Assembly: GCA_021801705.1 (NCBI GenBank)
Contig: JAJYXP010000004.1
Coordinates: forward strand, 1 to 37,179
Source of the DNA: Pseudomonadota bacterium
GTDB lineage: Bacteria; Pseudomonadota; Gammaproteobacteria; Burkholderiales; Sulfuricellaceae
Direction: 5' to 3'
Length of the DNA stretch: 37,179 nt
Shown: positions 24,499 through 33,541 of the stretch, in pieces
Layout: each line of letters opens with the position of its first letter
Position numbering within the stretch: the first letter of the stretch is position 1
Notes under the pieces: generated by a model
What the model was told of the DNA's origin: nothing
Seen by the model: only the letters and a program-made list of their open reading frames with translations
Databases searched by the model: none
Made by a program: the position numbers and the translations under genes

Positions 24499-25146
24499 AT
24501 GAAAAAATATCAATCTGGTTTTACCCTGGTGGAAATCGCCATCGTGCTGGTCATCATCGGCCTTCTGCTGGGCGGCGTACTGAAAGGCCAGGAGATGATC
24601 GAGAACGCCAAGATCAAGAACGGGATCAATGACATGAACGGTGTAACGGCGGCCTACAATTCGTACATCGATCGCTTCCGTAGATTGCCGGGCGACGACG
24701 GGAATCTTGCCGCGCTGCAGGCCCGCGGCGGCGCCTGGGCGAACATCACCGCCGGGGGCAACAACAATGGCGTGATCGCGATCAACCAGGCCCAGGTTTT
24801 CGCCGCCGGCGGCGAGGCCGTCGCCTTCTGGCAAGCCCTCAAGGCGGCCGGCTTCATTTCCGGCAACCCGGCTGACGCAGGGGTGGCCGCCCTGCCGCGC
24901 AACGCATTCAACGGATTAACCGGTGTGGGCACGGGTGTTACCCCGACGACCGGCGTGGCCGTGCTCTCTGTATGCCTGTCACAGGTGCCGGGCAAGGCGG
25001 CGCGCGCCATCGACACCCAGTTTGACGATGGCCTCCCGGACCGCGGCAACGTCCTGGCTACATTAGGCGCCAATATCGCTCCCGGCGCAGCCGCTACGCC
25101 CGCCTATAACGACGGCAACCTGTACACTATCTGCAAGGCGATGTAA
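24499..25146 (+). CDS. Type IV prepilin, probable major pilin of the cluster
   Basis: The 215-aa product has a canonical short leader and helix: MKKYQSG, then FTLVEIAIVLVIIGLLLGG, with cleavage after Gly7 and Glu at +5. The head domain is Gly/Ala/Asn-rich with two cysteines near the C-terminus (VLSVCLSQ and LYTICKAM) that could form the D-loop disulfide. AGGAGG lies five bases before the chosen ATG, the strongest Shine-Dalgarno in the cluster. An upstream in-frame ATG at 24457 overlaps a TATAAT and would bury the leader, so I reject it. Strong translation signals and a possible own promoter suggest it is the main fibre subunit; this is inference. Confidence 0.85.
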   Translation: MKKYQSGFTLVEIAIVLVIIGLLLGGVLKGQEMIENAKIKNGINDMNGVTAAYNSYIDRFRRLPGDDGNLAALQARGGAWANITAGGNNNGVIAINQAQVFAAGGEAVAFWQALKAAGFISGNPADAGVAALPRNAFNGLTGVGTGVTPTTGVAVLSVCLSQVPGKAARAIDTQFDDGLPDRGNVLATLGANIAPGAAATPAYNDGNLYTICKAM

Positions 25147-25231
25147 CTCAAAGGGGTGCCCAAAGATCAAACCCGCCCCGGCGTAATGTTGATTGCGTCA
25201 ATATTAGCTTGTGCTGCACTGTGCTGGCAGC

Positions 25232-27202
25232 CTATCCCTGTAAAAGTTTGACCTCCGCCGCCGCCAGATTCTCCGGCGCCCCCAGCAGTACCACCACATC
25301 GCCCGCCAGCAAGACGGTCTCCGGTTGCGGTTCCAGGGCGCGGATGTTGCGCCGCCGCACCGCGGTTACCTGTACCAGCAGGCTGTCAAAATTCAGCTCC
25401 GCCAGCGTCTTGCCTACAGCCGCAGCACCCTCACCCAGGGCGACGGTCGAGAGGCGCGGTTGCGATTTTTCACTCATTTCGTAGTCCTGGTCGGTGACGC
25501 CGTGAAAGAAGCCGCGCAGCAGGCTGTAGCGCGCTTCCCGAACCTGGCGCACGCGCCGGACCACGCGCGCCAGCGGCACGCCGAGCAGCATCAGGGTGTG
25601 GGAAGCGAGCATCAGGCTGCCTTCCAGCACTTCCGGCACCACTTCCGTCGCTCCCGCGTCGCGCAGTTTTTCAAGTTCCGAATCGTCCAGCGTGCGCACG
25701 ATCACCGGCAACTCGGGGCGCATTTCGTGGACATGGTGCAGCACCCGCAACGACGATTTGACGTCGGCATAGGTCACCACCAGCGCCTTGGCGCGGTTCA
25801 GCCCGGCCGCCATCAATACCTCGCGCCGGCTGGCATCGCCGTATACGACGCTCTCTCCCGCCACTGCCGCCGCCTTGACGCGCTGTGCATCCTGATCCAG
25901 GGCGATGAATGCAATATTTTCCTGCTCCAGAAAGCGCGCCAGATTCTGGCCGCTGCGGCCATAACCGCAAACGATGACATGCTGGTCGCTGGCCGAGCTT
26001 TTCACCGCGACTTCATGCAGCTCGCGGGCTCGGTTGACCCATTCGCCGCCGCACAGCTTCTGCACGATGGCTTCGCTGTGTTGGATGAGGAACGGCGCGG
26101 CCAGCATCGAAAGCAGCATGGCCGAGAGGCATACCTGCACAACGGGTCCGTCAAGCAGATGCACGCCTCCGGCCAGGGTCAGCAACACGAAGCCGAACTC
26201 CCCGCCCTGCGCCAGCGCCAGCCCGGTGCGGATGGAAACTGAAAACGCGCTGCCGGAAAAGAGGCTCAGGATGCCGATCAGCAGCGCCTTTCCAACGACC
26301 AGCAGGAACAGCAGCGCCATCACCCAAACAAAATTCTCGGCCACCGCGGAGAAGTCGAGCTGCATGCCGATGGTGACAAAAAACAGGCCGAGCAGTACGT
26401 CGCGGAAAGGCTGGATGTCGGCCTCCACCTGGTAGCGGTATTCGGTCTCGGATATCAGGATGCCGGCCAGAAACGCGCCCAGCGCCATCGACAGGCCGGC
26501 GAACTCGGTCAGATAGGCGAGGCCGAGGGTCACCAGCAGCACGTTGAGCATGAACAGCTCGGAGGTTTTGTGCCCGGCGACGAGATGAAACCACGGGCGC
26601 AGGAGACGCTGGCCGAAAACCAGCAGCACCGCCAGCAGCACCGCCGCCTTGAGTAAGGCTTCCGCCATCGTCCAGCCCAGGTTCCGGTCGCCGGCGGCCA
26701 GGGCGGGAATCAGCACCAGCAGCGGCACCACCGCCAGGTCCTGGAACAACAGCACGCCGACGATTTCGCGGCCGTGGCGGGAATGCAGCTCCACTTTCTC
26801 GGCCAGCAGCTTGCTGACGATGGCGGTCGAGGACATCGCCAGAATGCCGCCCAGCGCCACGCCCGCCTGCCAGCTCAAGCCCATGAACATGCACGCCGCC
26901 AATACCAGCGCCAGGGTCAGCAGCACCTGTGCGCCGCCCAGGCCGAACACGATCCCCTGCATGGCTTTCAATTGCGGCAGGCTGAATTCGAGGCCGATGC
27001 TGAACATCAGGAATACCACCCCGAATTCGGCCAGGTAGCTGGTTTCGCTGCTTTCCGGCAACCACCCCAGGGCGTGGGGGCCGATCGCCATTCCTACCAG
27101 CAGGTAGGCGAGCAGGGGCGGCAGACGCAGCGAGCGAAACAAGGCCACCACCAGCACCGCGGCGGCAAGCAGAATCAGGACAAGTTGCAGGGTGTTGTGC
27201 AT
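25232..27202 (-). CDS. CPA2-family cation/proton antiporter, KefB/KefC-like
   Basis: This 656-aa inner-membrane protein has a CPA2 antiporter domain of about 12 membrane segments (residues 1-385). A cytosolic RCK/TrkA-N domain follows (about 410-525), with the nucleotide-binding motif VIVCGYGRSGQNLARFL, and then a TrkA-C domain (about 570-656). The antiporter motif VVFLMFSIGLEFSL and the paired FQDLAVVPLL segment are typical. It probably exports K+ in exchange for H+. Glutathione gating as in KefB/C cannot be told from the sequence. It is transcribed towards the last pilin gene and divergently from kdsD. No Shine-Dalgarno is clear; a GGCAATAGG-type repeat lies just upstream. Confidence 0.92.
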   Translation of the reverse strand: MHNTLQLVLILLAAAVLVVALFRSLRLPPLLAYLLVGMAIGPHALGWLPESSETSYLAEFGVVFLMFSIGLEFSLPQLKAMQGIVFGLGGAQVLLTLALVLAACMFMGLSWQAGVALGGILAMSSTAIVSKLLAEKVELHSRHGREIVGVLLFQDLAVVPLLVLIPALAAGDRNLGWTMAEALLKAAVLLAVLLVFGQRLLRPWFHLVAGHKTSELFMLNVLLVTLGLAYLTEFAGLSMALGAFLAGILISETEYRYQVEADIQPFRDVLLGLFFVTIGMQLDFSAVAENFVWVMALLFLLVVGKALLIGILSLFSGSAFSVSIRTGLALAQGGEFGFVLLTLAGGVHLLDGPVVQVCLSAMLLSMLAAPFLIQHSEAIVQKLCGGEWVNRARELHEVAVKSSASDQHVIVCGYGRSGQNLARFLEQENIAFIALDQDAQRVKAAAVAGESVVYGDASRREVLMAAGLNRAKALVVTYADVKSSLRVLHHVHEMRPELPVIVRTLDDSELEKLRDAGATEVVPEVLEGSLMLASHTLMLLGVPLARVVRRVRQVREARYSLLRGFFHGVTDQDYEMSEKSQPRLSTVALGEGAAAVGKTLAELNFDSLLVQVTAVRRRNIRALEPQPETVLLAGDVVVLLGAPENLAAAEVKLLQG

Positions 27203-27248
27203 ACAGAGTCAGGTAATGGGCGATAGGCAATAGGTAATGGGCAATAGG

Positions 27249-27334
27249 CATGTAGGGTGGGCACGCCTTTTGTGCCCACGCGGTCAGCCGCGGTTATTTC
27301 CGCGTGGGCACAAAAGGCGTGCCCACCCTACATG
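27249..27334. repeat. Perfect 35-bp inverted repeat (TGTAGGGTGGGCA family)
   Basis: Positions 27249-27283 and 27300-27334 are exact reverse complements around a 16-nt loop. The ends read TGTAGGGTGGGCACGCC, a very widespread bacterial repeat sequence. It lies in the 289-bp divergent region between the antiporter gene and kdsD. That region also holds GGCAATAGG-type units (27217-27247) and a tandem GCCTCTA repeat (about 27458-27480). Perfect arms suggest recent arrival or gene conversion. Confidence 0.9.
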
Positions 27335-27491
27335 AACTGATCGCGCAAGCCGAAATCCGAAGCCAACCTGCCTTCCGCACATACCCGGTAAACCCGCACC
27401 GCCAAATTTTTGGCTCGCTGCCAAACCACCAGCCCACGGAAACCGTCGCTCCCCTTGCCTCTAGCCTCTAGCCTCTAGTATCCTTGCGCAG

Positions 27492-28481
27492 ATGAACGCA
27501 ACCGAACCGGTATCCGAACGTAATGCCCTTGATCTGGCGCGCGAAGTGCTCGCCATCGAAGCCAAGGCCGTCGAGGCGCTGATTGCCAGGCTGGACGAAA
27601 AATTCACTGGCGCTCTTGAACTGATTCTACACTGCCGGGGAAGGGTTGTGGTTAGCGGCATGGGCAAATCCGGCCACATCGCCCGCAAGATCGCTTCCAC
27701 CATGGCCAGCACCGGCACCCCCGCCTTCTTTGTCCATCCCGGCGAAGCCAGCCACGGCGATCTCGGCATGATCACCGCGCAGGACGTGCTGATCGCCCTG
27801 TCCAATTCCGGCGAAAGCCCGGAGCTGCTCACCATCGTGCCTATCATCAAGCGCAAGGGGGCAAAGCTCATTGCCATGACCGGCAATCCCGGCTCATCCC
27901 TGGCGCGCGAAGCGGATGTCCACCTCGACGCCAGCGTGGCGCAGGAAGCCTGCCCCCTCGGGCTGGCGCCGACCGCCAGCACCACCGCGGCGCTGGCGCT
28001 GGGCGATGCGCTGGCGATCGCGCTGCTCGATGCACGCGGCTTCGGGGCGGACGATTTCGCCCGCTCCCACCCCGGCGGCGCGTTGGGGCGGCGCCTGCTG
28101 GTGCATGTCGGCGACCTGATGCACAGCGGCGAGGCGCTGCCCAAAGTGGCCGAATCGGCGCTGCTCACCGAGGCCCTGCTGGAAATGTCGCGCAAGGGGC
28201 TGGGCATGACGGCGGTGGTAGGCGAAGCCGACCGCCTGCTGGGGCTGTTTACCGATGGCGACCTGCGCCGGGCCCTCGACAAGATTCCCGATATCCGCGC
28301 CGCACGCGTATCCGATGTCATGACCCGCAACCCGCGCACCATAGCCCCGGAAAAACTGGCAGCGGAAGCCGTGCAGATCATGGATCAGCACAAGATCAAC
28401 GGCTTGCTGGTGGTCGATGCGAATGGCCGGCTGGTCGGCGCGCTCAACATGCACGATCTGCTGCGGGCAGGGGTGGTTTAG
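27492..28481 (+). CDS. kdsD: D-arabinose 5-phosphate isomerase (KdsD/KpsF)
   Basis: The enzyme interconverts ribulose 5-phosphate and arabinose 5-phosphate, the entry to Kdo synthesis for LPS. At 329 aa it has the full family length: an N-terminal SIS domain (about 35-180) with VVSGMGKSGHIARKIA and SNSGESPELL, then two CBS domains (about 210-265 and 275-329). It heads the conserved block kdsD-kdsC-lptC-lptA-lptB-rpoN. The ATG at 27492 has no strong Shine-Dalgarno; the bases just before it belong to a tandem GCCTCTA repeat, which may have displaced the original leader. Confidence 0.96.
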   Translation: MNATEPVSERNALDLAREVLAIEAKAVEALIARLDEKFTGALELILHCRGRVVVSGMGKSGHIARKIASTMASTGTPAFFVHPGEASHGDLGMITAQDVLIALSNSGESPELLTIVPIIKRKGAKLIAMTGNPGSSLAREADVHLDASVAQEACPLGLAPTASTTAALALGDALAIALLDARGFGADDFARSHPGGALGRRLLVHVGDLMHSGEALPKVAESALLTEALLEMSRKGLGMTAVVGEADRLLGLFTDGDLRRALDKIPDIRAARVSDVMTRNPRTIAPEKLAAEAVQIMDQHKINGLLVVDANGRLVGALNMHDLLRAGVV

Positions 28482-28498
28482 GTTTCAGAACTTAATCC

Positions 28499-28674
28499 AC
28501 GAATTTACACGAATGGCACACGAATATTCACGAATAAAAACGACAAACAAAAACGGCACTTCAGCCACGGATTAACACAAATGTGCACGGATAAAACTTT
28601 CATTGCTTCGGCAACCAACCACCGTAACTATTTTATTGTTTTATTCGTGAACATTCGTGTCATTCGTGGTTAAT
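28499..28674. repeat. CACGAAT/CACGGAT repeat cluster
   Basis: Left-facing units (CCACGAATTTACACGAAT type) occupy 28499-28542, CACGGAT-type units 28564-28598, and right-facing ATTCGTG units 28641-28674. The cluster combines both variants seen at 3732-3877 and 4816-4882. It fills most of the 211-bp gap between kdsD and kdsC and ends 18 bp before the kdsC start. Confidence 0.8.
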
Positions 28675-28692
28675 CTTTTAGAACCCAAAATC

Positions 28693-29214
28693 ATGGACTC
28701 TTTCGAACGCGCAAAAAAAATCAGGCTCGCCATCTTCGACGTTGACGGCGTGATGACCGACGGCAGCCTGTACCTGGCCGACGACGGCCAGGAATACAAG
28801 GCCTTCAACACCCTCGACGGCCACGGCATGAAGATGCTGAAGCGCTCCGGCGTGGAACTTGCGATCATTACCGGCCGGAGCTCGCAACTGGTCGCGTTGC
28901 GCGCCATCAACCTGGGGGTGACTCACATCTACCAGGGGACGGAAGACAAGTTGTCCGCCTTCCTCGAACTGCTGGAAAAAACCGGCAATGACCCGGCCGA
29001 GTGCGCCTACATGGGTGACGATGTGGTGGACCTTCCGGTGATGCGCCGTTGCGGCCTGGCGGTCTGCGTGCCCGCCTCGCCCGCCTTGGTCAAGCAGCAC
29101 GCCCATTATGTCACCCAGTTCTCAGGCGGTCATGGCGCCGTGCGTGAAATATGCGAATTGGTCATGCAGGCGCAGGGAACTTTCGAAGCGCAATTGGCGC
29201 CTTATTTAACATGA
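28693..29214 (+). CDS. kdsC: 3-deoxy-D-manno-octulosonate 8-phosphate phosphatase (KdsC)
   Basis: KdsC is a HAD-superfamily phosphatase that releases Kdo from Kdo 8-phosphate. The 173-aa length is normal. The nucleophile motif is FDVDGVMTDG, with Asp16 and Asp18, and the C-terminal motif is MGDDVVDLPVM; the ITGRSS motif II lies between. The frame extends upstream to 28657, but that part comes from CACGAAT repeats. The ATG at 28693 gives the conserved N-terminus. No convincing Shine-Dalgarno is visible, perhaps because the repeat cluster ends only 18 bp upstream. Confidence 0.96.
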   Translation: MDSFERAKKIRLAIFDVDGVMTDGSLYLADDGQEYKAFNTLDGHGMKMLKRSGVELAIITGRSSQLVALRAINLGVTHIYQGTEDKLSAFLELLEKTGNDPAECAYMGDDVVDLPVMRRCGLAVCVPASPALVKQHAHYVTQFSGGHGAVREICELVMQAQGTFEAQLAPYLT

Positions 29215-29245
29215 TTTTCCTGGCTTTCTCTTTCCAACCGGGCTG

Positions 29246-29821
29246 ATGCGCGACCGTTACGCAATCTGGTTTCAGGTCGGCTTGTTGTCGCTGCTGGCGA
29301 TGCTGACGTTCTGGCTCGAACGCACAGTGCAAGCGCCGCAGCCGAAAAATGACGGCAGCAGCCGGCACGACCCCGACTACACGGTGGAAAACTTCACCGC
29401 CACCCGCATGGGCCTGGACGGTTTGCCGCGCCATACCCTGACTGCCGCCAAGATGGTGCATTACCCCGACGACGATACCACCCATCTCGAAAAGCCGCAT
29501 TTCACCCGCCTCGAAAAGGACCGCCCGCCCCTGCACATTCAGTCGGACAGGGGGCTGCTGTCAAGCGAGGGAGAGCACGCCTACTTCACCGGCAACGTGC
29601 TGGTCACGCGTGAAGCCACCCAGGACAAAAGCGCCTTGACCCTCACCACCAGCTACCTGCACGTCATTCCTGACCAGGACAGGGCGCTGACCGACAAACC
29701 GGTCAACATCCGGAACGCACATACCAATGTGAACGCCGTTGGTTTAGAATTGAACAACCAAACCCACGTGATGAAACTGCTTTCGCGGGTCAAAGGAGAA
29801 TATGAAAAACCCAAACGCTGA
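29246..29821 (+). CDS. lptC: LPS export protein LptC
   Basis: LptC is a bitopic inner-membrane protein that passes LPS from the LptB2FG transporter to LptA. The 191-aa product has one membrane helix near its start (about residues 8-24) and an OstA/LptC-like periplasmic domain with SDRGLLSSEGEHAYFTGNVLVTR. The position between kdsC and lptA is the conserved one. It starts 31 bp after kdsC and overlaps lptA by 20 nt, a sign of coupled translation. Confidence 0.93.
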   Translation: MRDRYAIWFQVGLLSLLAMLTFWLERTVQAPQPKNDGSSRHDPDYTVENFTATRMGLDGLPRHTLTAAKMVHYPDDDTTHLEKPHFTRLEKDRPPLHIQSDRGLLSSEGEHAYFTGNVLVTREATQDKSALTLTTSYLHVIPDQDRALTDKPVNIRNAHTNVNAVGLELNNQTHVMKLLSRVKGEYEKPKR

Positions 29822-30410
29822 GGCTGCACCGCTCCTTAGGCTTTGCCTCTGTGCGTTACTGCTCTTCGTAGCCACGCCGTGGGCGCATGCGGAAAAGGCG
29901 GACCGCGACAAGCCCATTAACCTGGAGTCGGATACCGCGAATGTGGACGATGCCAAGAAGGTAAGCATATACGAAGGAAATGTGGTCCTGACTCAAGGCA
30001 CGCTGAAAATCCGTGCCGACAAGCTGGTCGTCAAGGAAGACGCCGACGGTTTCCAGCTCGGCACGGCCTACGGCAACCCCGCCAGCTTCCGGCAGAAGCG
30101 TGAAGGCTACGACGAATACATCGAAGGCTACGCCCTGCGTATCGAATACGACCAGAGAAAAGACCTGGTGCAGCTTTTCAACCAGGCACGCATGAAGCGG
30201 GACCAGGACGAAGCGCGCGGCGACTATATCTCCTATGACGGCAAGACCGAGTTTTTCAAGGTGCTCGGCGGCAAGGAAAGCGCCACGCCCAGCCACCCGC
30301 GCGGCCGGGTGCACACGGTATTGCAGCCGAAGAAAAAGGACGCGGCCCCCACCAACGCGCCTTTACCGCTTAAACCCGCCACAGGCATCGCCCACCCCAG
30401 GGAAGAATAG
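29802..30410 (+). CDS. lptA: Periplasmic LPS-bridge protein LptA
   Basis: LptA polymerises into the periplasmic bridge that carries LPS to the outer membrane. The 202-aa product has a signal peptide (about residues 1-30, ending at TPWAHA) and an OstA domain with INLESDTANVDDAKKVSIYEGNV split across strands and VLTQGTLKIRADKL. The tail (about 165-202) is Lys/Pro/Ala-rich and probably disordered. A strong AAAGGAG precedes the ATG inside the end of lptC. Confidence 0.94.
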   Translation: MKNPNAEAAPLLRLCLCALLLFVATPWAHAEKADRDKPINLESDTANVDDAKKVSIYEGNVVLTQGTLKIRADKLVVKEDADGFQLGTAYGNPASFRQKREGYDEYIEGYALRIEYDQRKDLVQLFNQARMKRDQDEARGDYISYDGKTEFFKVLGGKESATPSHPRGRVHTVLQPKKKDAAPTNAPLPLKPATGIAHPREE

Positions 30411-30416
30411 AAAGTT

Positions 30417-30475
30417 CTGAGCGCTGAGTCCTGAGTAAAATTCTCGGCACTCAGGACTCAGCACTCAGCACTCAG
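30417..30475. repeat. CAGCACT-family inverted repeat between lptA and lptB
   Basis: Positions 30417-30436 and 30449-30468 are reverse complements with one mismatch over 20 bp. The 23 nt at 30453-30475 are identical to 15711-15733 in the pilus TPR gene. The hairpin has no T run, so I do not call it a terminator, but it lies in the leader of lptB. Confidence 0.8.
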
Positions 30476-30487
30476 GACTGCATTTAC

Positions 30488-31210
30488 ATGAGCAAACTTA
30501 TTGTCCAAGGCCTGAAAAAGCGCTACAAATCGCGCCAGGTCGTAAAGGATGTTTCGCTGGAAGTGTCCAGCGGCGAAATTGTCGGCCTGCTCGGCCCGAA
30601 CGGTGCGGGCAAGACCACCAGCTTCTACATGATGGTGGGGCTGGTGCTGCTCGACGGCGGCAGCATTCTTCTCGACGGCGAGGAGTTGAGCCACCTGCCG
30701 ATCCACCGCCGCTCCCGCCTGGGGCTCAGCTACCTGCCCCAGGAGGCCTCGGTTTTTCGTAAATTGACCGTGTCCGAGAACATCCGGGCGATTCTTGAAC
30801 TCCAGGCATACGATCCCGGGCAGATAGAGCAGCGCCTGGATGATTTGCTGCATGAACTGCACATCGCCCATTTGCGCAACAACCCGGCGCTTTCCCTGTC
30901 CGGCGGCGAGCGTCGCCGCGTGGAAATCGCCCGTGCCCTGGCCACCCAGCCACGCTTCATCCTGCTCGACGAACCATTTGCCGGGGTGGATCCGATTGCC
31001 GTGCTCGATATCCAGAAAATCATTCGTTTTCTCACTGCGCAAGACATCGGCGTCCTGATAACCGACCATAATGTGCGTGAAACCCTGGGGATTTGCGACC
31101 GGGCCTACATTATCAACGACGGCGAGGTGCTGGCCAGCGGAAAACCGGATGAAATCATTTATAATGAAAACGTAAGGAAAGTTTATCTGGGGGAACACTT
31201 CAGGATGTAA
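30488..31210 (+). CDS. lptB: LPS transport ATPase LptB
   Basis: LptB is the cytoplasmic ATPase that drives LPS extraction by LptB2FG. The 240-aa product has Walker [10 protein letters not shown] (36-44), signature [10 protein letters not shown] (137-146), Walker B FILLDEP (157-163) and the AGVDP D-loop. The switch histidine is in [11 protein letters not shown]. Length and the tight similarity to the lipid-export branch are standard. It is separated from lptA by 77 bp carrying CAGCACT repeats, and its Shine-Dalgarno is weak. Confidence 0.97.
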   Translation: MSKLIVQGLKKRYKSRQVVKDVSLEVSSGEIVGLLGPNGAGKTTSFYMMVGLVLLDGGSILLDGEELSHLPIHRRSRLGLSYLPQEASVFRKLTVSENIRAILELQAYDPGQIEQRLDDLLHELHIAHLRNNPALSLSGGERRRVEIARALATQPRFILLDEPFAGVDPIAVLDIQKIIRFLTAQDIGVLITDHNVRETLGICDRAYIINDGEVLASGKPDEIIYNENVRKVYLGEHFRM

Positions 31211-31271
31211 TAGCAGACCTGCACCGGCAGACTGCTTGGCACAATGCCCCGGCACGCCCTTTTAGCAACTC

Positions 31272-32696
31272 ATGAAACATAGCCTACAACTCAAACTTTC
31301 GCAGCACCTGACCTTGACGCCCCAGTTGCAGCAGTCCATCCGCCTGCTTCAGATGTCTACGCTCGAGCTGGATCAGGAGCTGGATGCTTTTGCCCAGGAA
31401 AACCCGTTTCTCGAACGGGTGGAAAACGGGGATAACGACGAGAGCAGCGGCAAGCCGGACGAGTTCACCCTGCAGCCCCCCTCCAGCAGCGCCCCGGCGG
31501 ATGAGTCTGCCGCCGAGCCCGCCCCTCTGTCCGAAAGTGACTGGGAGAAAGACAGCCCATGGGCCGGCCTTAACGACGAGGAGGACGGCGACTATCGCAC
31601 GATCACCGCCGAGTCGGTGGACCTGCGCAACCACCTCAATTCACAGTTGGGGGTAACGCAGCTTTCCGAGCACGACAAGCGTATCGTCGCCTTGCTGATC
31701 GACGCCCTCGATGAAGACGGCTACCTCACCCAGAATCTGGACGAACTCGCTGCGATGCTGCCGTCCGAACTGGAGATCGAACCGATAGAGTTGCACACTG
31801 CCTTGCACCACCTGCAAAACTTCGATCCGCCCGGCGTCGGCGCGCGCAGTCTGAGTGAATGCCTGCTGCTGCAGTTGGCGGTTCTGCCCGCTGACACCCC
31901 GTACCTGGAGCAGGCGCGCATACTCGCGAAACAGCACCTCAACCTGCTTGCATCACGCGATTTCGCCAAGCTGAAAAGGCTGTTGCACTGCGACGATGAG
32001 GCGCTGCGCGCAATCCAGCACCTGATCACCCGGCTCAACCCGCGCCCCGGCGCCGCCTACGCCCATACGGACACGCGCTACATCCAGCATGACGTCGAGG
32101 TGAAAAAAGTCAAGGAACGCTGGGTGGCCAGCCTGAACCCGGAGGTCATCCCGAAGCTGCGCATCAACCGCATTTACGCCGACATCCTGCGCCGCAACCG
32201 CGAAAGCGGCGGCCAATATCTGTCGAGCCAGATGCAGGAGGCCAAATGGATGATCAAGAACATCCAGCAACGCTTCGACACCATCCTGCGCGTTTCCCAG
32301 GCTATCGTCGACCGCCAGCGGCAGTTCTTCGAGCACGGTGAAGTAGCCATGCGGCCCTTGGTGCTGCGCGAGATCGCGGAAGCGGTAGGCCTGCATGAAT
32401 CCACGATCTCGCGCGTCACCACGCAAAAATATATGCATACGCCGCAAGGCATTTTCGAGCTCAAATATTTTTTCGGCAGTTCCTGCGCCACGGAAACCGG
32501 CGGCGCCTGTTCCGCCACGGCCATCCGCGCCCTGATCAAGCAGTTGGTGGCGGCCGAGAACCAGCAAAAACCCCTTTCCGACAGTCAGATCGCGGAAATT
32601 CTGGTAAAACAGGGCATTGTCGTTGCCCGTCGTACTGTGGCAAAGTACCGTGAAGCCATGCAAATTCCCGCGGTCAGTTTCCGTAAAACCCTTTAA
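31272..32696 (+). CDS. rpoN: RNA polymerase sigma-54 factor (RpoN)
   Basis: RpoN directs transcription from -24/-12 promoters together with AAA+ activators. The 474-aa protein has region I (LQLKLSQHLTLTPQLQQSIR, Gln/Leu-rich), an acidic region II (about 50-115) and the core-binding region. The helix-turn-helix is LREIAEAVGLHESTISRVT, and the C-terminal RpoN box is ARRTVAKYRE (about 452-461). It follows lptB by 61 bp and precedes hpf, ptsN, hprK and rapZ, the conserved nitrogen-PTS neighbourhood. Confidence 0.98.
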   Translation: MKHSLQLKLSQHLTLTPQLQQSIRLLQMSTLELDQELDAFAQENPFLERVENGDNDESSGKPDEFTLQPPSSSAPADESAAEPAPLSESDWEKDSPWAGLNDEEDGDYRTITAESVDLRNHLNSQLGVTQLSEHDKRIVALLIDALDEDGYLTQNLDELAAMLPSELEIEPIELHTALHHLQNFDPPGVGARSLSECLLLQLAVLPADTPYLEQARILAKQHLNLLASRDFAKLKRLLHCDDEALRAIQHLITRLNPRPGAAYAHTDTRYIQHDVEVKKVKERWVASLNPEVIPKLRINRIYADILRRNRESGGQYLSSQMQEAKWMIKNIQQRFDTILRVSQAIVDRQRQFFEHGEVAMRPLVLREIAEAVGLHESTISRVTTQKYMHTPQGIFELKYFFGSSCATETGGACSATAIRALIKQLVAAENQQKPLSDSQIAEILVKQGIVVARRTVAKYREAMQIPAVSFRKTL

Positions 32697-32718
32697 CATC
32701 GATCCGAAGGAGCCTCAA

Positions 32719-33042
32719 ATGAACCTCAATGTCACTGGCCACCATCTTGAAGTAACGCCAGCCATCCGCGACTACGTCACCGACAAGCTCGGCAAGGTCA
32801 CCCGCCACTTCGATCACGTAATCGACGTCAACGTCATTCTTTCCGTCGAAAAGTTGGCCCAGAAGGCCGAAGTGAACGTTCACGTCAGCGGCAAGGATAT
32901 TTTCGTCAAATCAGAGGACGCCGACATGTACGCAGCCATTGACAGCCTGGTGGACAAGCTTGACCGCCAGATCCTCAAGCACAAGGAAATGAACGGCACC
33001 CCCCATCGCGGCGCCAGCGCCAAGCATCAGGCCATCGAATAA
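32719..33042 (+). CDS. hpf: Ribosome hibernation-promoting factor, short form
   Basis: This 107-aa protein binds the 30S subunit in stationary phase and promotes inactive 100S ribosomes or protects 70S. It has the S30AE/HPF domain with ATG-encoded MNLNVTGHHLEVTPAIRDYV at the start and SVEKLAQKAEVNVHV in the middle. Short HPF lacks the C-terminal dimerisation domain, as in gammaproteobacteria. The true start at 32719 has AAGGAG six bases upstream; the longer frame runs back into rpoN. It begins 22 bp after rpoN. Confidence 0.94.
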   Translation: MNLNVTGHHLEVTPAIRDYVTDKLGKVTRHFDHVIDVNVILSVEKLAQKAEVNVHVSGKDIFVKSEDADMYAAIDSLVDKLDRQILKHKEMNGTPHRGASAKHQAIE

Positions 33043-33085
33043 AGCCTGCTGTGCGGCGGTTGCCGTCAGGCCGCCACCCCCGGAC

Positions 33086-33541
33086 ATGAGCCTCCTCAGC
33101 AAAATATTGCCCCCCGGCAACGTCCTCTGCGACCTTGGCGCGGGCAGCAAACAAGAGCTGTTCGAAGCGCTGGGCCTGCTGTTTGAAAACAAGCAGCAGA
33201 TACCGCGAAAAAAGGTCGCCGACAGCCTGGCGACACGCGAGAAACTCGGCTCGACCGGGCTGGGGCAGGGCATCGCCATTCCCCACGGGCGCATCAAGGA
33301 GCTGCGCGAAGCAACCGGCGCCTTCGTCAAGCTAATAACGCCGATTCCCTTCGACGCGCCCGACAGCCAGCCGGTCGGCCTGCTGTTCATCCTGCTGGTG
33401 CCGGCGCAGGCTACCGACATGCACCTGCAAATCCTCGGCGAACTGGCGCAGATGTTCAGCGATCGGAAGCTGCGCGAACAACTGCAGGCAAGCCATGACC
33501 CCGCCGAAATTCATCGATTGCTGAGCGAATGGCCCAGATAA
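33086..33541 (+). CDS. ptsN: Nitrogen-PTS EIIA component (PtsN)
   Basis: PtsN is the phosphate acceptor at the end of the nitrogen phosphotransferase chain and regulates K+ transport, sigma-54 genes and others in known bacteria. The 151-aa product has the PTS EIIA type 2 fold, with active-site His67 in GIAIPHGRI. It overlaps hprK by 13 nt. The other PTS-Ntr members, HPr and EI, are not encoded downstream within the window. Confidence 0.95.
   Translation: MSLLSKILPPGNVLCDLGAGSKQELFEALGLLFENKQQIPRKKVADSLATREKLGSTGLGQGIAIPHGRIKELREATGAFVKLITPIPFDAPDSQPVGLLFILLVPAQATDMHLQILGELAQMFSDRKLREQLQASHDPAEIHRLLSEWPR

Noticed and set aside
30417-30475. Hairpin between lptA and lptB as a terminator
   Set aside because: There is no T run after the stem, and the genes on both sides belong to one conserved operon.
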